Both the position numbers and the translations under genes were made by a program. Shown here in pieces: positions 13,001-25,855 of a DNA stretch of 64,000 bases (positions are counted from its first letter, which is position 1; each line of letters begins with the position of its first letter). The notes below the pieces were generated by a model, which searched no databases, was not told where the DNA came from, and saw only the letters and a list, made by a program, of their open reading frames with translations. The stretch is from assembly GCA_973895155.1 (NCBI GenBank), contig OZ316896.1, positions 10,230,001 through 10,294,000 of the forward strand, read 5' to 3'. Source of the stretch: Marsupella aquatica (Eukaryota; Marchantiophyta).

Positions 13001-16000
13001 AGTGGGAAGCAAGCCTGCTTACAGAATCCCAAGCGGTGATTCTTGCGAGCCCTGCGGGTCCCATTCACGTGCAGCGTCAAGAACGAATCTCGAAAAGCCT
13101 GCACCACAAGCATAAGGTATTAATAGTATTGGGCGTTTGACAATCACAGAGAGTGCCTGGCACCTATGCCACTTTCCGAAATCAGATGGATAGCGTAAAA
13201 TTTGTGCTTAGCGCTAGAAAGATAAAGCTCGTTGCAGTCTTGAGATATCCAATTAGCATGAAGATAAAGTTGAATAACCTCCAAAGGTGATGTTGAATCT
13301 GGGCAGCAGCACAAAGTTGCTCCACAAACCTGCGAGCAGGTCACACAAAATCAGCTTCAAGCTTAAACAACTAGCGTTGCAATTCTTAGATCTGGAGTTG
13401 GTTCCCACATCCCACCTGAATTTTTTGGCCGACGTTCAGTTTCCCCTTTCTCAGATATTTCGTCAATGGAGCATCCAACACAGAGTTCAACCGGTACCTG
13501 TAAAACGTTGAAAAAATTTACATTCCTCTCATGAAAAGTTCCAAGAAAGAAAAGACGACAGGAAGATATAATAAGTAAACCAGTCGCTACAAGTTCCTCT
13601 TCCATGCATTCAAATTCGAAAAGCGTTAGGACTGGCTTTTACCATCCATCTGTCAATTCTATTTTGGCAGTATCGCCCGACGATGATGAGTTTCCAGTGT
13701 GCTCCTTGATGGCTCCATTTTCATCACCATCGTGGCGTATCGCTGAGATCAATAGGACCATTGCCCGTGAAGCTGAAGAATCGCCTTCCGTTATTCTTCG
13801 AATTGCAGATCGACGGCCCGACAACTCTGTATCATATCTGCAAAGTTAAGAAGCAACACAACGATGATGAAGACAAGTAAACAAACCATGAATCAGAAAA
13901 TTGCTGACTTCTGAGGTACCTGAGAACAACATGTCGAATAGAATCACCTGAACTTAAGCTCGTCAAGAACAGTATCCAACGCGAGACGCTTTCGAGCAGT
14001 TTGCTGTGGGTGCTTACGTTCCGAAGATGCCAGTTTCCAGGTAATCCACTTGTAGTGGTTAGCAACCCATCTGCGACGTCGTCAGTTGAGCCAGGTCAGC
14101 TGACAGACAAGAATGAAGTAATTGAATTCAACTCGAAAAGAATTAAATTGCGTTAAATTATCAGTCCCATGACAGCCCAACGAAGGGCAATGCATAGAGT
14201 GCATGCAGGCAAGAAATTGTGCCACTAATAAACACAGAACAAAAAATAAAGGAAAGATACAAAGCTGTACGACGAGGAGCTAGACACAGAATACTTACTT
14301 TTCGCTTGAATACAGAGGGTCAGCTCCGAGATCTAACAAAAGCTTCCAAAATTCCGTGCTACCAACACTTTCCAGTCTCCCATCTTCCGTGACATGGTGG
14401 ATTCGGTAGCTAGAAGCTGCATCTGATGTCATTGGTTTTACATTGGGGGATAGAGACAAATCCTGGAATATCAGGTGACAAAGAAGGCAAATCCAATAGA
14501 TTAAACTTTTCAGAGTTCCAAGTGCAATGATCAACAATCCACCTAGGATGTAACTATTGCTCTGCTGAAGCCTTGCCCGTAGAAAGACAAGTGACGACTC
14601 TCGGATTGCTCCATTGCTTTACGGGGCCAAACAACGTTCTGTGCAAAGCGCACCTCATTGGCTGGAGTTCCCTCGATGTACTCTCGCAGCCTCATCCATC
14701 CACTCCTGCCATCCTTAAGGTACGCGGGCCTTAGTGGTTGCAATTGTTGGTGGGCATTGACGACAGTGACCGAATTACCACAAGAGTTAGCACCAAATAT
14801 CGAGGTTGATCTGTTGCTTTGGAATGTGCCGGTATCATCTGACTTCGTCCTGTCATGTGTGGTACGATCATCTATCAGTTATGCTGCTGGTCTACACGAA
14901 GATATACACACAATAGAATGACAGGACTGGATTCAACTGCCACTCTCTTTGTTCGCAATTTACTGATGATTCAAAAAACACAACTCCATGAAAAAACTCG
15001 ATGGAATCCGAACGGAGCGGCTAGAAGCGGAGACCGTCACCCTTTCAAAATCAATACATCCCAACAAACAATGGATAACGACGGCGCTCACCGGATTCTT
15101 GGTGGCTTGAAAGCAAGTACATTTTTCCAGTGGCGTTCTCCTCCGGCAGCGGAAGGTAGTTTAGCACTAAAAAAGCCGGCGGCGTCGGGTTTGCGGTGGT
15201 TGAGCTTAGGTGAGGCCTCATTAGTAACTACACTAGGTTGTCCAATTTTGGAGTCCGATAGGTGGTCTTTAATTTCTAATTCTCTATCATGAGAAGTACC
15301 GATTGCAGTCTCTTCGAATTCCTCCCCTAAAAATGCCTTCGCCTTTTCTAAAGCATTGGAAGAAATTGACACAGATTTCCCGCTTCGTGTCACAAAAGAG
15401 GTAGTCGCAACCGGCTTCTCAGGGCCTTGAGCCGGAGCTGTCTCTTCGAAATCTTCCCCCAAAACTGCTCTCGCCTTTTCCAAGGCCTTCGAAGAGATTG
15501 ACACAGATTTCCCGCTTCCTGTCACAAAAGAGGTAATCGCAACCGGCTCCTCAGGGCCTTTAGCCGGAGCTCTCTCTTCGAAACCTTCCCCCAAAACTGC
15601 TCTCGCCTTTTCCAAAGCCTTCGAAGAGATTGACACAGATTTCCCGCTTCCTGTCACAAAATTGGTAATCGCAACCGGATCGTGAAGACCTTTAACCGGA
15701 GCCGCCTCTTCGAAATCTTCCCCCAAAACTGCCCTCGCCTTTTCCAAAGCCTCGGAAGAATTTGACACAGATTTCCCGCTTCGTGTCTCAAACGAGGTAA
15801 TCGCAACCGGATCGTCAAGACCTTTACCAGAAGTTGTCTCTTCAAAATCTTCCCCCGTAAATGCTCTCGCCTTTTCCAAAGCCTTCGAATAAATTAATAC
15901 AGATTTTCCGCTGCCTGTCACAAACGAGGTAACAGCGACTGAACCATCAAGCGCGTTAACCGGAGCATTCTCTTCGGCTTCTTTCCACGAAAATGCCCTC

Positions 16001-16893
16001 ACTACTTTGCCCAAAGCATTGGAAGATATTGATACAGATTTTCCGCTTTCTGTAACTAAAGACGCAATCGCTAGCGGATTTTGAAAAGCTCCAACCGGAG
16101 GTAGAAGAGCTCTAGCCCTTGAGAAGGCCTCGCTTGAAATGGCGAACTTGCGGATTGACGGTGTCCGAGAGGTACGGTCGGGATTGGGCCGTTTGGTGGG
16201 GGTAGCAAGATTCCCCGAGTGACAATCAATTGATTTACAGAGAGAAGCTGTTGTTGCTGTACCATCAGCTAATAGAGCCTTCGCTTTCTCCATAGCCTCT
16301 CTCGAGATAGCAAAAGTCCGTCCGGATCCAGTCTGGAATGTGAGAATTCCATTAGGATCAAGTGTGTTTTGCTCTGCTGCCTGAGAAGTAATAGTCCTAC
16401 GCAACTTGGAGGGACGATGAGAGGGGTCCTTGCTAGCTCCAGTCTGTTTAGGTAATTCTGGTAGTACTAGGTCTTCAAAATTTGTCGATGGAAGCGATTT
16501 AGGTAATTCTGGTAGTACTAGCTCTTCAAAATTTGTCGATGGAAGCGATGTTCGTGACAACTTGTAAGGGTTAGCCCCACAAGACTCTTCCGGTGAATCA
16601 GGTACTACCAATTCTTCAAACTTTCGCGATGGTAACACAGGCGGTGGTCTCCTAAATTTACAGGAGCCGCGCCGAGAGGAGTGTTTTGCTCCGGAACAGA
16701 CTTCTTCTGGGGAGTCTGGTACGATCAATTTTTCAAATTTTCGCGACGCAGGCGAGACTTCTTCTGGTGAATCTGGTACAAACAATTCTTCCCATTTTCG
16801 CGATGCAGGCGGTGTCGATGGTAATTCAGTTCCATCTGTGCTCTCTCCGAGTGCAGAACCTGACATACAGACGACTTTGCGAATGAAAAACAA
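10051..16893 (-). CDS. BRCA2: BRCA2 homologous-recombination mediator (17 exons, intact)
   Basis: BRCA2 loads RAD51 on resected DNA in the nucleus. I place exons (high-low, minus strand) at 16893-15092, 14849-14555, 14462-14299, 14070-13948, 13837-13643, 13497-13416, 13329-13279, 13098-13023, 12848-12737, 12588-12517, 12371-12221, 12069-11878, 11766-11618, 11297-11235, 10922-10715, 10378-10211 and 10104-10051. All introns obey GT-AG, phases agree at every junction, and the sum is 3,957 nt (1,318 residues plus TAG). Exon 1 carries the BRC repeats. Plant BRCA2 landmarks follow: WVANHYKWITWKL (helical domain), ELTDGW and GKLNVGQK (OB1), PPLALRC and KTYVGVARVYPILFKE, IIRSVRAEE, ALQDAGLHSRNVT (OB2), QWVFMTDGST and LVGSV-VGFCNL, WVAEASE (OB3). 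The start may be the ATG at 16,893 or the in-frame ATG at 16,866. The exon 2 donor (GTTACA) is the weakest call; a stronger-looking GTGG nearby would include a stop. Confidence 0.93.
15304..16347 (-). repeat. Eight BRC-type RAD51-binding repeats in BRCA2 exon 1
   Basis: Residues about 183-530 of the protein. Clear repeats begin near residues 183, 277, 322, 365, 410, 453 and 498; a partial one near 247 lacks the FxTxSG part. The consensus is FVTGSGKSVSISSKALEKAR. The last five are spaced 43-45 residues apart, giving a roughly 132-bp DNA tandem repeat. The alanine of the human FxxA motif is Gly, Arg or Glu in all copies. Confidence 0.88.
16444..16797 (-). repeat. Five-copy N-terminal motif of BRCA2, FEELVVPDSPEE-like
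   Basis: Residues about 33-150 contain five copies of a short acidic motif: WEELFVPDSPEE, FEKLIVPDSPEE, FEELVVPDSPEE, FEELVLPELPK and FEDLVLPELPK. The last two are encoded by a nearly perfect 51-bp tandem duplication at about 16,450-16,551. I do not recognise this motif from BRCA2 proteins of other groups. It could be a repeated binding peptide. Confidence 0.8.
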
Positions 16894-19285
16894 ATTGAGC
16901 CACTGCCTGACATCTGTTTCCCAATATCGTACAATCCTATGGTAAATGCATTATTGAGGATAATGGTCCTGGTCAAAAGCTGAACGGTCATTCAATTAGA
17001 CACCATTCCATCATCGAAGAGTTAGACCAAGGCCACCTCGTTCCATCACTTAGAAAAGTCAAAATACCATAGAATTCTTACCTGGCAAAATGTCCCCCTC
17101 TGTGGCAAGTTGTGGTTGCTGCCAGCCTTCAGGCTCAAGCAGACGCGCAAGATGTAGACGTGACTGTGAATCGTGGCTGGCCCTCCGTGCACGTATGCGT
17201 CTCACTGACCATCTATGTATCTGTCGTTCCGACTCGCCACTCTTTCCCATACTTGATCGATCGCTTGCAGACATCGATGATATGTCAAGTCAACCTCTGT
17301 TCATTCAACCTGTGCACAGGTAAACTGCACTAAATACTTGTAATTCAAGAATTGCTCAATTACCGGCCGCGCGGCTCTCCTATTCTGATGGAAGAGAAAT
17401 GACAAATGGAGATCAAGGATGTAAAATGCTTGGTGGAGTTGAGACAGATATGGACAGTTCAAAAGTTCTCATAGCTACATTCAGTAAATAAACAGCCTGA
17501 CGACATGAAGGAACACACCTGTTGAAAGTAAATGGACAAAATATAGGACATGATAAATTATAAACTCTACAGGATAGAAACCTACAAAGCTTGAAGAAAA
17601 ACCTTACCAGGAGGAAGACTAAACAAAATAGATAGACCAAATCGGAATGGCACGAGAGAGCGACACGCAGGAGAAGGCCATTCACCAAGGACCAGAGTGA
17701 CGCGAAGTGTATTATCTCACTTACAAAAGCGCTGTCTGTCCGTCCGCAGGAACAAATTCGTACGAGACAGAGGAAGAAACCGGGAGGGATTCTTCTCAAT
17801 TTTTGTCAGTTGCTATGATAACCGAGAGTCCCGATTGCCGCAGAGATATTCAAATGAGCTGCAGAGCCACCGTTGCAAAAATTTTAGTACATCAAATTCA
17901 AAGATCACTGAATGCGCAGACAGAGTGTTTGTAAACAAAGCTAAGATATCTAGGCTGAGTTTTGACAAAATGCTTAAACCTAATGCATAGCGAGGGAAAC
18001 CGAGACAGAGTGTAAGTAGTAAGTACATCGAGCTTAGATTACTTTGCGGGACGGAGCTTGTAAAACATGCTTCGACATGGTGACCAACCACTTGAACGAG
18101 ACACATTATGTCAATCATTAATAGAGCTCAGATTGCTGCGCGGCAAATTGCTGCAAATAAATGCTTCAACCTACCATCGTACTTGCAACGCAGACACGAA
18201 TCAAACGAGCGCTTCAAAGACAGAATGGGTGAGAGGAGAGAAGCTGACAAAGAGAGGTGACGAGAGTGCATCAACACAACAACGAGTGAAACTGTTGGCT
18301 AAGTTCAGTTTGCAAGGGGATGGCGTGGAGCTGAACTGAGAGGTCCATTGCTCAATCCCGTGAATTGGAACCCGTCCCTCGAGTGATGAACATTTGGCTT
18401 TCCTCGAATCGAGGGAAGAGCAAGAATGGCGGGAGACAAGCTCAAGGTGTTTTTTTGAATTGAAGCCAAAATGGAGATTAGTAAAAAAAATAAAGTAACA
18501 AAATATGGCCCATGGTATTGGTACCATACCATTTCTTAAATTTCACTTTTGGGTTTAATGATGTTCCATGGACCACAACCTTGATCTTTGAAAACCCAAT
18601 GGATCACATTTCCCAAAATTTGACATGGATAGCATTTTCCAAAACTTGACTTTAATTGTAATTTTGATGTTAGTAGTTGAAATATTTTTTAGTTCCGAGT
18701 ATGTGTTAATCTTAGGTGATTACACTTCTATGAAAATGACAGTGAAGTTTTGACCATTTTGGTTGACTTATTCATCATGAAGTGCATAGGGGTAAATTCT
18801 ATTGGATCATTTTTCATTGTGTTAACATGAAGTATTTGGGCTTTTGCTTTCTGAAAGTCTCCTCCTTCTCTAGTTGCCTTGCAAATTGCAAAAGTAAAAA
18901 AATGTTAAGGACTCATAATAATCAAGTTATAAGCACAAAATTCCCATGGACCACCATAATATGATACACGGGAGCACTCTGGCCAACATGGTGATCCATC
19001 AGTGTTTCACTTTGTTCTAACTTGTTTCACTTGTTCTGGCATTCCCACAACTATGCTAGAAAATGCTACACTTGCCCAAAAGAGCTGACCTGAGAATAGT
19101 AAATCTCCTGGGTTATTCCAGCCTCTCACGCACCGCATGTCTTGTAATGAGAAATCCCACCGCATTTCTTGTAAATGAGAAACCCCATGGATGGACCATG
19201 ACACCTTTTATACTTCAGTCTTTGACATCCTTTGGTTTCCAAAACATACCAAAACATTTTCAACAGCAAAGTTTGACAATAGATT
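16894..19285. other. BRCA2 upstream region; no gene seen
   Basis: 5' flank of BRCA2, probably with its promoter and leader. Open frames here (17,413-17,799 minus, 18,201-18,527 minus) have no recognisable domain. The stretch near 18,440-18,540 (TTGAATTGAAGCCAAAATGG) resembles 62,295-62,400, so this flank shares sequence with the end of unit U3. I did not find a clear TATA box. Confidence 0.6.
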
Positions 19286-20426
19286 GCGTTTTATCCGATC
19301 CGAAACGTAGCGAAGAATTAAGGTGGTTGATTGTAAATGATTTCCATCTCTGTCATAAGTGCTAGCTTCAATGTACACCAAGGAGGTTCCCTCCCGCCCT
19401 AAGTTAAAAGGGCACACGAGTTTTGCACAACACGTGGCACTAATATATATGTTCGTCACAATCTTGCGAAGAAACTACAGTACGTGATCGACCTCAGAGC
19501 TCCACATAGTCGAGCTTTGTTCCATGGCGTGTTCATCTCGATCCCGAGCCAGTACTGTCGATGTCGAGACAAATTCTGATCATATGGCCAATTCCAAGAG
19601 GGCCCAAAAGGATTACACATTATTTGGCCAAAACGAAGGGAAGGTACAAGGATTTTCTTGGCGACCAACACATTTCGATCGAGCTGGATGTGCAGTTAAG
19701 AAGCAGCCGCCCGTACTAGGGTGATTCTCCACAATCCAGTGCAATCTTAGTAGACTGCAAGAAGTGCAACAGCTAAAGTGCAGGTGACTGTGAGCACTAT
19801 GGGAGAAGCAACTTTACGATGGCTTCTCTTTACCCTTGGCTCCAATTGGCAAAACAAATGAATGCTTGCTTATGGTGAGTGCTTACACAAATAAATCAAT
19901 GGATGAGATTATTAACTGAGTGAGAAAAAATACAATTGTCCTAGAGTCGTCAGACATGGACCCGCCTAAAGAGGTTCTATCTCTTCTAAGTCCCCAAACA
20001 GTTCCATGTTGTCATCCTTAGAATTGCTACACTTTGCATTTGATGTTGCTGTTGGTGACAAATGTGGCGCGCCCGCGTTCAAAATGTTCATCCTCACGTT
20101 GTGTCGTTGGCAACTGCGACTGCATGGTAAAATCGTTGAACACCTGCGCGGTGAAGCCTTTGGAACACCGCTCAGGTTCGATGCAGACCTTTGTATTTGC
20201 CAATAAACATCAGCAGGCCTTGGATACTGAAGTCTAGAACATAGACACTATATATGCCAGCTTTGTGTTCATTCAACCTGTGCGCAACGCGCAGCATCTC
20301 TATTTCTTTTGCTCGTGTACTAGCCTTGTCTGGATGGAGTTCTGGGAGCGCATCCTCACTATCCCCATCGTGTGAACCTGAGACATCGGGGAGTGGCCTG
20401 CTCACCTTTCATTTTCCGTATAATTG

Positions 20427-20790
20427 CTAATTTTTACCAGTGGCCCCATGCCCCCGGCCAGCTAGTACGCTTGCTAAGTTTAACAGCAGCCACATCGGGC
20501 CCCGAACCCCCGTCAGCGTAGTACTCTTGCAAATGTTAGAAGCGGGTCCATGCCCCGTGCATGAGACTAATACTCTTGCTAATATTAACACCAGCCAGGA
20601 ACCCTCCATAGCCCCAACTTATAGGCTATGGAGTTGGTCTGATGCGCGGCGACGACCGGTGCGAGGACAGGTTTGGAAAGTGGGAACAACAAAGCTGCGC
20701 GCAACACCAACGAAGCTGTTCTAGTGAGCAGACAGATTTGAAAACGTACTGGGAACAACAAAGCTGCAACACCAACGAATCTATTCTCGA
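20427..20790. repeat. Two short tandem-repeat arrays
   Basis: The first array (20,427-20,600) repeats a TACTCTTGCTAAT-TTAACAGCAGCC pattern about four times with a 50-70 bp period and GC-rich spacers. The second (20,650-20,790) repeats a GACAGATTTGGAAA-GGGAACAACAAAGCTGC pattern. Both arrays recur in U3 at 35,955-36,330, so they predate the U2/U3 duplication. Confidence 0.7.
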
Positions 20791-21639
20791 GACAGTTGCG
20801 TACGGCAGGAAGGGTCCTCCTGCTTCGAAGGGCAAACGGAAAATTGCAAGATGAGCAGGTGTTCGATGCCCCAGGTTCACACGATGTGGACCGTAAGGAT
20901 GAGCTTCCAGAACCCGTTCCAGAATAGCCCAGGCGGAGCAAAAGAAGAAGGCCTGCTGGTGCCCACAGGTTGCATGAGTGGCTTCAACGAGAGCGTATCA
21001 ACCGGAGTATGCACAATTTTAATTTGGAGTAGTTCGCATGTACACATCACAAGGCTGGTATGATGTCTATGTTGGACTCAAGTATCCGAAGCCTGCAGCT
21101 GAAGTTCATTGGCAAACACGAAGGGCTCATGCCTGATCGAAAGGCGGTGCCACGCCTACAGCTGCCAACTACACGACGTCAGCAACAGCACCATGAAATG
21201 GTAGGGGCTAAAAATTCTAAAGACGAAATCATGGAATTGTTTGGTGGCTTAGAAGATATACAACCTCTTTAGTCAGGGTAGGACCATGTACGTAGGGTCA
21301 TTGAGTTTTTCTCACTCGGTTAACATCTCAACTACAGATTTATAGCAGTCACCATGAGCATGCTTTTCCACCTGGAGCCACATACAGTGCCAACATTCAC
21401 CTGCGGTTTGGTTATTGCACTGCTTGCGGTCAACTGCGATTGCGCTGGATTGTGGATGATCGAGTGAGGCTAATTGTCAACTGCATCCACCTCAACATTG
21501 AGTTCCCTCGTGCTGCTGGCTGAAATTTAGAAAATCACACTATGCTCATAAATGAACAATAGCACCGGAGGGTTGATCGGGTCGGGCTCGGTAGATATAG
21601 TGCTTGTATTAATTATTGAGCACCTTGGACGTCAAGGAG

Positions 21640-24400
21640 CGAGTCTACTGCCTGCATTGAACACCCCACACGATTTCAGGCCAACGAGGATGGCACCAGA
21701 GATTTCGGGCACTGCCTAAAAATTGTAAGTGAAATAAACAGATGTTAGCTAGATCGACTAATTTCGCTTACCCAGGGGGATGAATCGGCCCTCAAACAAA
21801 AAGAACTGCAATGAATTCGGAGATGCTTGACGCGATGGGATGCGAAGTTCGAGGAGAACCTAAAACAAATAGCGCGACCGAGATGTCAGTCCACCCGGAA
21901 ATTAAGAAGTTCAGCTAGAGGTGTGGCCTCCTTGTCGATCAAAGAGGGATTTGAGTATCCGATGTCTGCAGGTTCCCGAAACATTTCTGGAACTAATAAC
22001 AAAGTAGAGACTAAACACGTACTTACATACCAAAAGTACACTTCGTATCTAGCCCAGGCACACGACGCCAGGTGGTGGAGCGATAAGACTGCAGTAGAAG
22101 CTTAATTTGATTGCTCGACTCGGACTCCAGGTAATTAACAGGCTTCAGACCGGAAATCAACATACACAGAGCCCTCCATTTGCTGCATATAGAGACAATT
22201 TGATGTAGCTGTGTGAGAACTGTGCATGGTGCCTGTCAGTAATACGAAGGCAATTAAAAATAACGAATCCAAGGTTGGTTTCAGACTCTATCGAGCTTCG
22301 GTACCTTCTTAAGGTGTTCTACTTGTTTATCATTAATTTTCCATATCGACGTTATTCCTTATTTCTTTTCTCGACCTATCTATCCGTTTTCTTACACTGT
22401 AGACTTTCAAGATGCGCGTTACAGCGTTGCGTGAATGTAGCCCGGCATCCTGTAGCACTTCTTTCACAGCAGCCTCAACAATTACTTGCCTCGAAGTCTG
22501 CGAATCATAAAATTGATACTTTAAAGAATGAGAAACTTTTCCAACCCAAACCTAAAGTCCACTGTTTAGAGAACAGTTCTTAACATCAGCAAGAAACGGC
22601 TCTGAGCAGTTATTTCCTTACGTACGATCCGAACGACAACCACAACCTTATATACGCGCGCGTCTCTCTTGGCCTGATAAATTTCAGACGACTTCAGTTG
22701 CAAGTGCTGGGGTCGATCACTGATCGATGTCTGCCATAAGAACGTTAGGCTCGGCGCCTTTTCCACAGCCAAACAAATCATATCCTTCTTCAATCCTTCT
22801 CTTCTTGATCGACATTTGGAAGTGTCGCAACAATTTTGTTGAGTTTCAGTATAGAGCTTCCTCCGCTACTGTAACGTGCCTGATCCACAGAAATGTCCCA
22901 CAGTACGTGATCTTGATTCAAGGATTCTAAGGCCAGAGTTCACAAAATCCACTTAGCAAACTCTTCTAATACTCTGATAAATTTTAAGCTGATCTATCAA
23001 TTCGTACCAACGTGCAGATCGACAAGATGCAAACCTTCGCTCAAACTGGTTCGAAGCTAGTTCTTCCGCACGAACGGACCGGACCATAGAGGTACCGTCA
23101 GCAGATGTGGCCAATTCAATTGAACTGAACGACATTATATTTCGTAAACAAGCAGAAACTGCTCAAAGAGAACAATTACAAACCAATGAGAATTCAGCAG
23201 GCGCATCTGAAACTACAACTACGATTCATGAAGATTGTGTTGGTTTCCTGAACACGATACGTTTCTTTAAACAAAATGGAATACACTCGAGCAACTTGGT
23301 GATATGTCTTGCATTGGAAACAAGACCGCCGTCAGGATTGATCCACCTGAATGCAAGGAGTAGAAAGAATGTCGAAAAGCCAAGAACGAATGTCGAAAAG
23401 CCTAGAACTAATTTCGAAAAGTCAAGATAGAACGAGCATAGGTAGAGTAAAGACTGCGGGCACCTACAGAGAGTTTTTGGCAACTATGCAAATTTCCTAA
23501 ATCAGATACAGAGAGAGTAAAATTGTGCGTCCCGAATGATACTTACCGCCAGAAAGATAATGATCATCGCAGTCTTCAGATGTCCAATTGGAAGATAATG
23601 TTAAAATCTACCTCAATCCACAGGTGATGCTGAATCTGCGCAGCGACACAACTTAGTTGCTCAACAAACCTGCGAGCAGGACTCACGAAGTCAGCTTCAG
23701 GCTTACACAACTAGCGTTGCAATTCTTAGATATTGAGTTGGTTCGTATATATACGACATGCATCCCACCTGAAGTTCTTGGCCTACGTTGAGTTTCCTGT
23801 TGCTCAGATATTTCGTCAAATGAGCATTCAACACAGCGTCCAACCGGGACGAGTACTAAAGATGCCGTAAAAATGAGATTCCTCTGGATCATGAAAAGGT
23901 TCCACGTACGACGGAAGCAATATTCCAACAACAGACAGTGTAAGAAGTGAGCGAGTTCCTACAACCTCCTCTTCAATTGCATGGAAAATCGAGAAGAGTT
24001 AGGGCCGGGCTTTTACCATCATGGTCACCCCTGTTTGGGCAGCATCGCCCGACGATGAAGTGTTTCCAGCGTAGGTGCTCTACGCTCCTTGGAGCTCCAT
24101 TTTCATCACCATGCCCCCTTGGCGTATCTATCCCTCAGATCAATAGGACCATTCGCCGTGAAGCTGAAGAATTGCCTTCTGTCTGAATACTTAGAATCAC
24201 GGATCGACGGCTAGACAATTCTATGTTATATCTGCAGCGTTCAGAAGGAACACAACGACGATGGAGAAGTAAACAAACCATGTATCAGACAAATGCTTCA
24301 GGACTTCGGAGGTACTTGCAATTGAGAACAACACATTGACGAATAGAATCCCTTGTACAGTATCCAATGCCAGACTGAAGCTCGTCAAGAACAGTCATCC
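21640..24400 (-). pseudogene. BRCA2 pseudogene copy in U2
   Basis: Colinear with the exon 17 to exon 4 part of BRCA2 but decayed. Recognisable parts are exon 17 (about 21,645), exon 16 (about 21,770), exon 13 (about 22,080-22,190), exon 12 (22,330-22,500), exon 10 (23,035-23,110, with MVRSVRAEE), exon 9 (GGWINPDGG-like), exon 8 expanded as a 21-bp repeat, exon 7 (about 23,620-23,670, with an in-frame TGA), exon 6 (about 23,790, LTKYLSNRKLNVGQ) and exon 5 (24,010-24,240). Exons 14 and 15 are missing from their place. Frames are lost in several exons, so it cannot make a BRCA2 protein. Confidence 0.85.
23365..23430. repeat. 21-bp tandem repeat grown from BRCA2 exon 8
   Basis: Three copies of AAGAACGAATGTCGAAAAGCC-like units. 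BRCA2 exon 8 has the sequence once (AAGAACGAATCTCGAAAAGCC at about 13,079-13,099). The remainder of the exon is absent here. U3 has a further-changed array of the same unit at about 38,278-38,375. Confidence 0.75.
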
Positions 24401-24978
24401 CAAATCTCGACTGCGCAGGAGACAGGAGCTAGAAGCAGACGTCTGATGATCGGGAAACATATACGAGCGTAGCTAGAATTGAAAAAAGGAGAGCTGTATG
24501 TGACTGGACATACGCGCTCGAACACAAGAGGGATACAAATGTACAATACCATCAATTGCAGAAATGAAGACCCTGAAAAAGGGGCGAACAGACGGATGCA
24601 GTGCAAATGAGGTGGCGCGGCTGCCGATACACAAAGGGCTGGCTGCGTACGTCCCGCTTGTCACAGTACTCCAGATTCCGTCAGGCGCTGGCTCGCCGAC
24701 TGAATAGATTCGTCGCTGTCTTCGCTATTCTTGCTGATTGAATTTCAATCTGACCACGAATATCTGTAAGGGATGTCCTGTCATGTCAACATCGACCCTG
24801 ACTAGTGCCAACAAGATGTTACTGTCGCTGGTCCAAAGGTAGGGAATCAGCCTGACGATGAGAAGAGGACAGGAAAACAAGCCATGGAAATCGGTTGGAG
24901 ACTAGCTACGAGGCAGTTCGTAACTTCCACTCTTGTATATATTCCGGATCTGATTACCGACCTAGTCACCACCCGTCA

Positions 24979-25072
24979 CGCCTGAGAGAGTTGTAATCAG
25001 CGATGTCATTATACTCGATGCAAGCCGCCTGAGAGAGTTGTAATCAGCGATGTCATTATACTCGATGCAAGC
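24979..25072. repeat. Perfect 47-bp tandem duplication
   Basis: Two identical adjacent 47-bp copies (24,979-25,025 and 25,026-25,072), each starting CGCCTGAGAGAGTTGTAATC. The U3 counterpart near 39,528 has one copy, so the duplication happened in U2 after the units separated and is recent. Confidence 0.9.
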
Positions 25073-25519
25073 TTGCAGGCGTTCAATACTGACCAACACC
25101 ATGGCTGGTAGACAGAACATTAGACATCAAATTAGACAGATCTGACTAGAAATCACCTTCGCGTCTGAGAGTGTAGAAATCAGCGATGCTGAGATTCTAA
25201 TCCGGGCTACCAGCGGCTCAATGTACCTTTCCCTGTGAGTACAAGGAACTTTCCACCAATTAACCATGAATATCATCTCCCATAGCCGTCGCAAGTGGCC
25301 ATGATCGTCTAATGATATTCCATGGGATTCTCGATGGGATTGCAGTGCGGAAGCCCAGCTTCCGAGTGCAGGCATGGGTGACCCGGGAAAAACCGATTCA
25401 GCTCTCAGTTAGAATTGCCAACACATTTTTTAAATTTATTTGTTCAGTGAAGGCCTTGAGTTCAAATGGCAGATGATATCTGCAAGCCCAAGACCCAACC
25501 TTAAAGGTAAGAATATTCT

Positions 25520-25841
25520 TGTAGAGATTAATTTAGTTTTGGGTCAACTATGATTAGTATATTAACTAGGGTTAGAGTAAACCCTAGTTGAAGAGTTGAT
25601 TCTTATCTTTTCAACTTCTATGTGGTGTGAGTACACACAAGAGAGTTCTCAAAAGAGAACACACTGATATAGCAAAAGATGAGAGCTTGAAGAGATTAGA
25701 GCTATGGTGATGCTTGAGTAGACACATAACCGTTAATAAATCTTGGTTTTCCCGTGGACTTAACCAACCTTGAGGCGAACCACGTAACTATTGAGCACGT
25801 GTATGTTTGGAGTGTTTTTCCTGATCTGATTTCTCCTCACA
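25520..25841 (+). repeat. Copia-A 5' LTR
   Basis: 322 bp, beginning TGTAGAGATT and ending CTCCTCACA, closely similar to the 3' LTR. It contains a TAGGGTTAGAGTAAACCCTA inverted repeat that is conserved in both LTRs. It should hold promoter and polyadenylation signals, though I could not place a clear TATA box. Confidence 0.93.
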
Positions 25842-25843
25842 AT

Positions 25844-25855
25844 TGGTATCAGAGC
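25844..25855 (+). promoter_or_regulatory. Copia-A primer-binding site
   Basis: TGGTATCAGAGC, two bases after the 5' LTR. This is the usual plant Ty1/copia priming site for initiator tRNA-Met. Confidence 0.95.

Noticed and set aside
13363-13605. 80-codon frame containing VPVELCVGCSIDEISEKGET
   Set aside because: Wrong frame of BRCA2 exon 6. The correct frame gives LDAPLTKYLRKGKLNVGQK, which fits OB1 and splices in phase.
14855-15292. 145-codon plus-strand open frame
   Set aside because: Antisense to BRCA2 exons 1 and 2 and the intron between; no domain.
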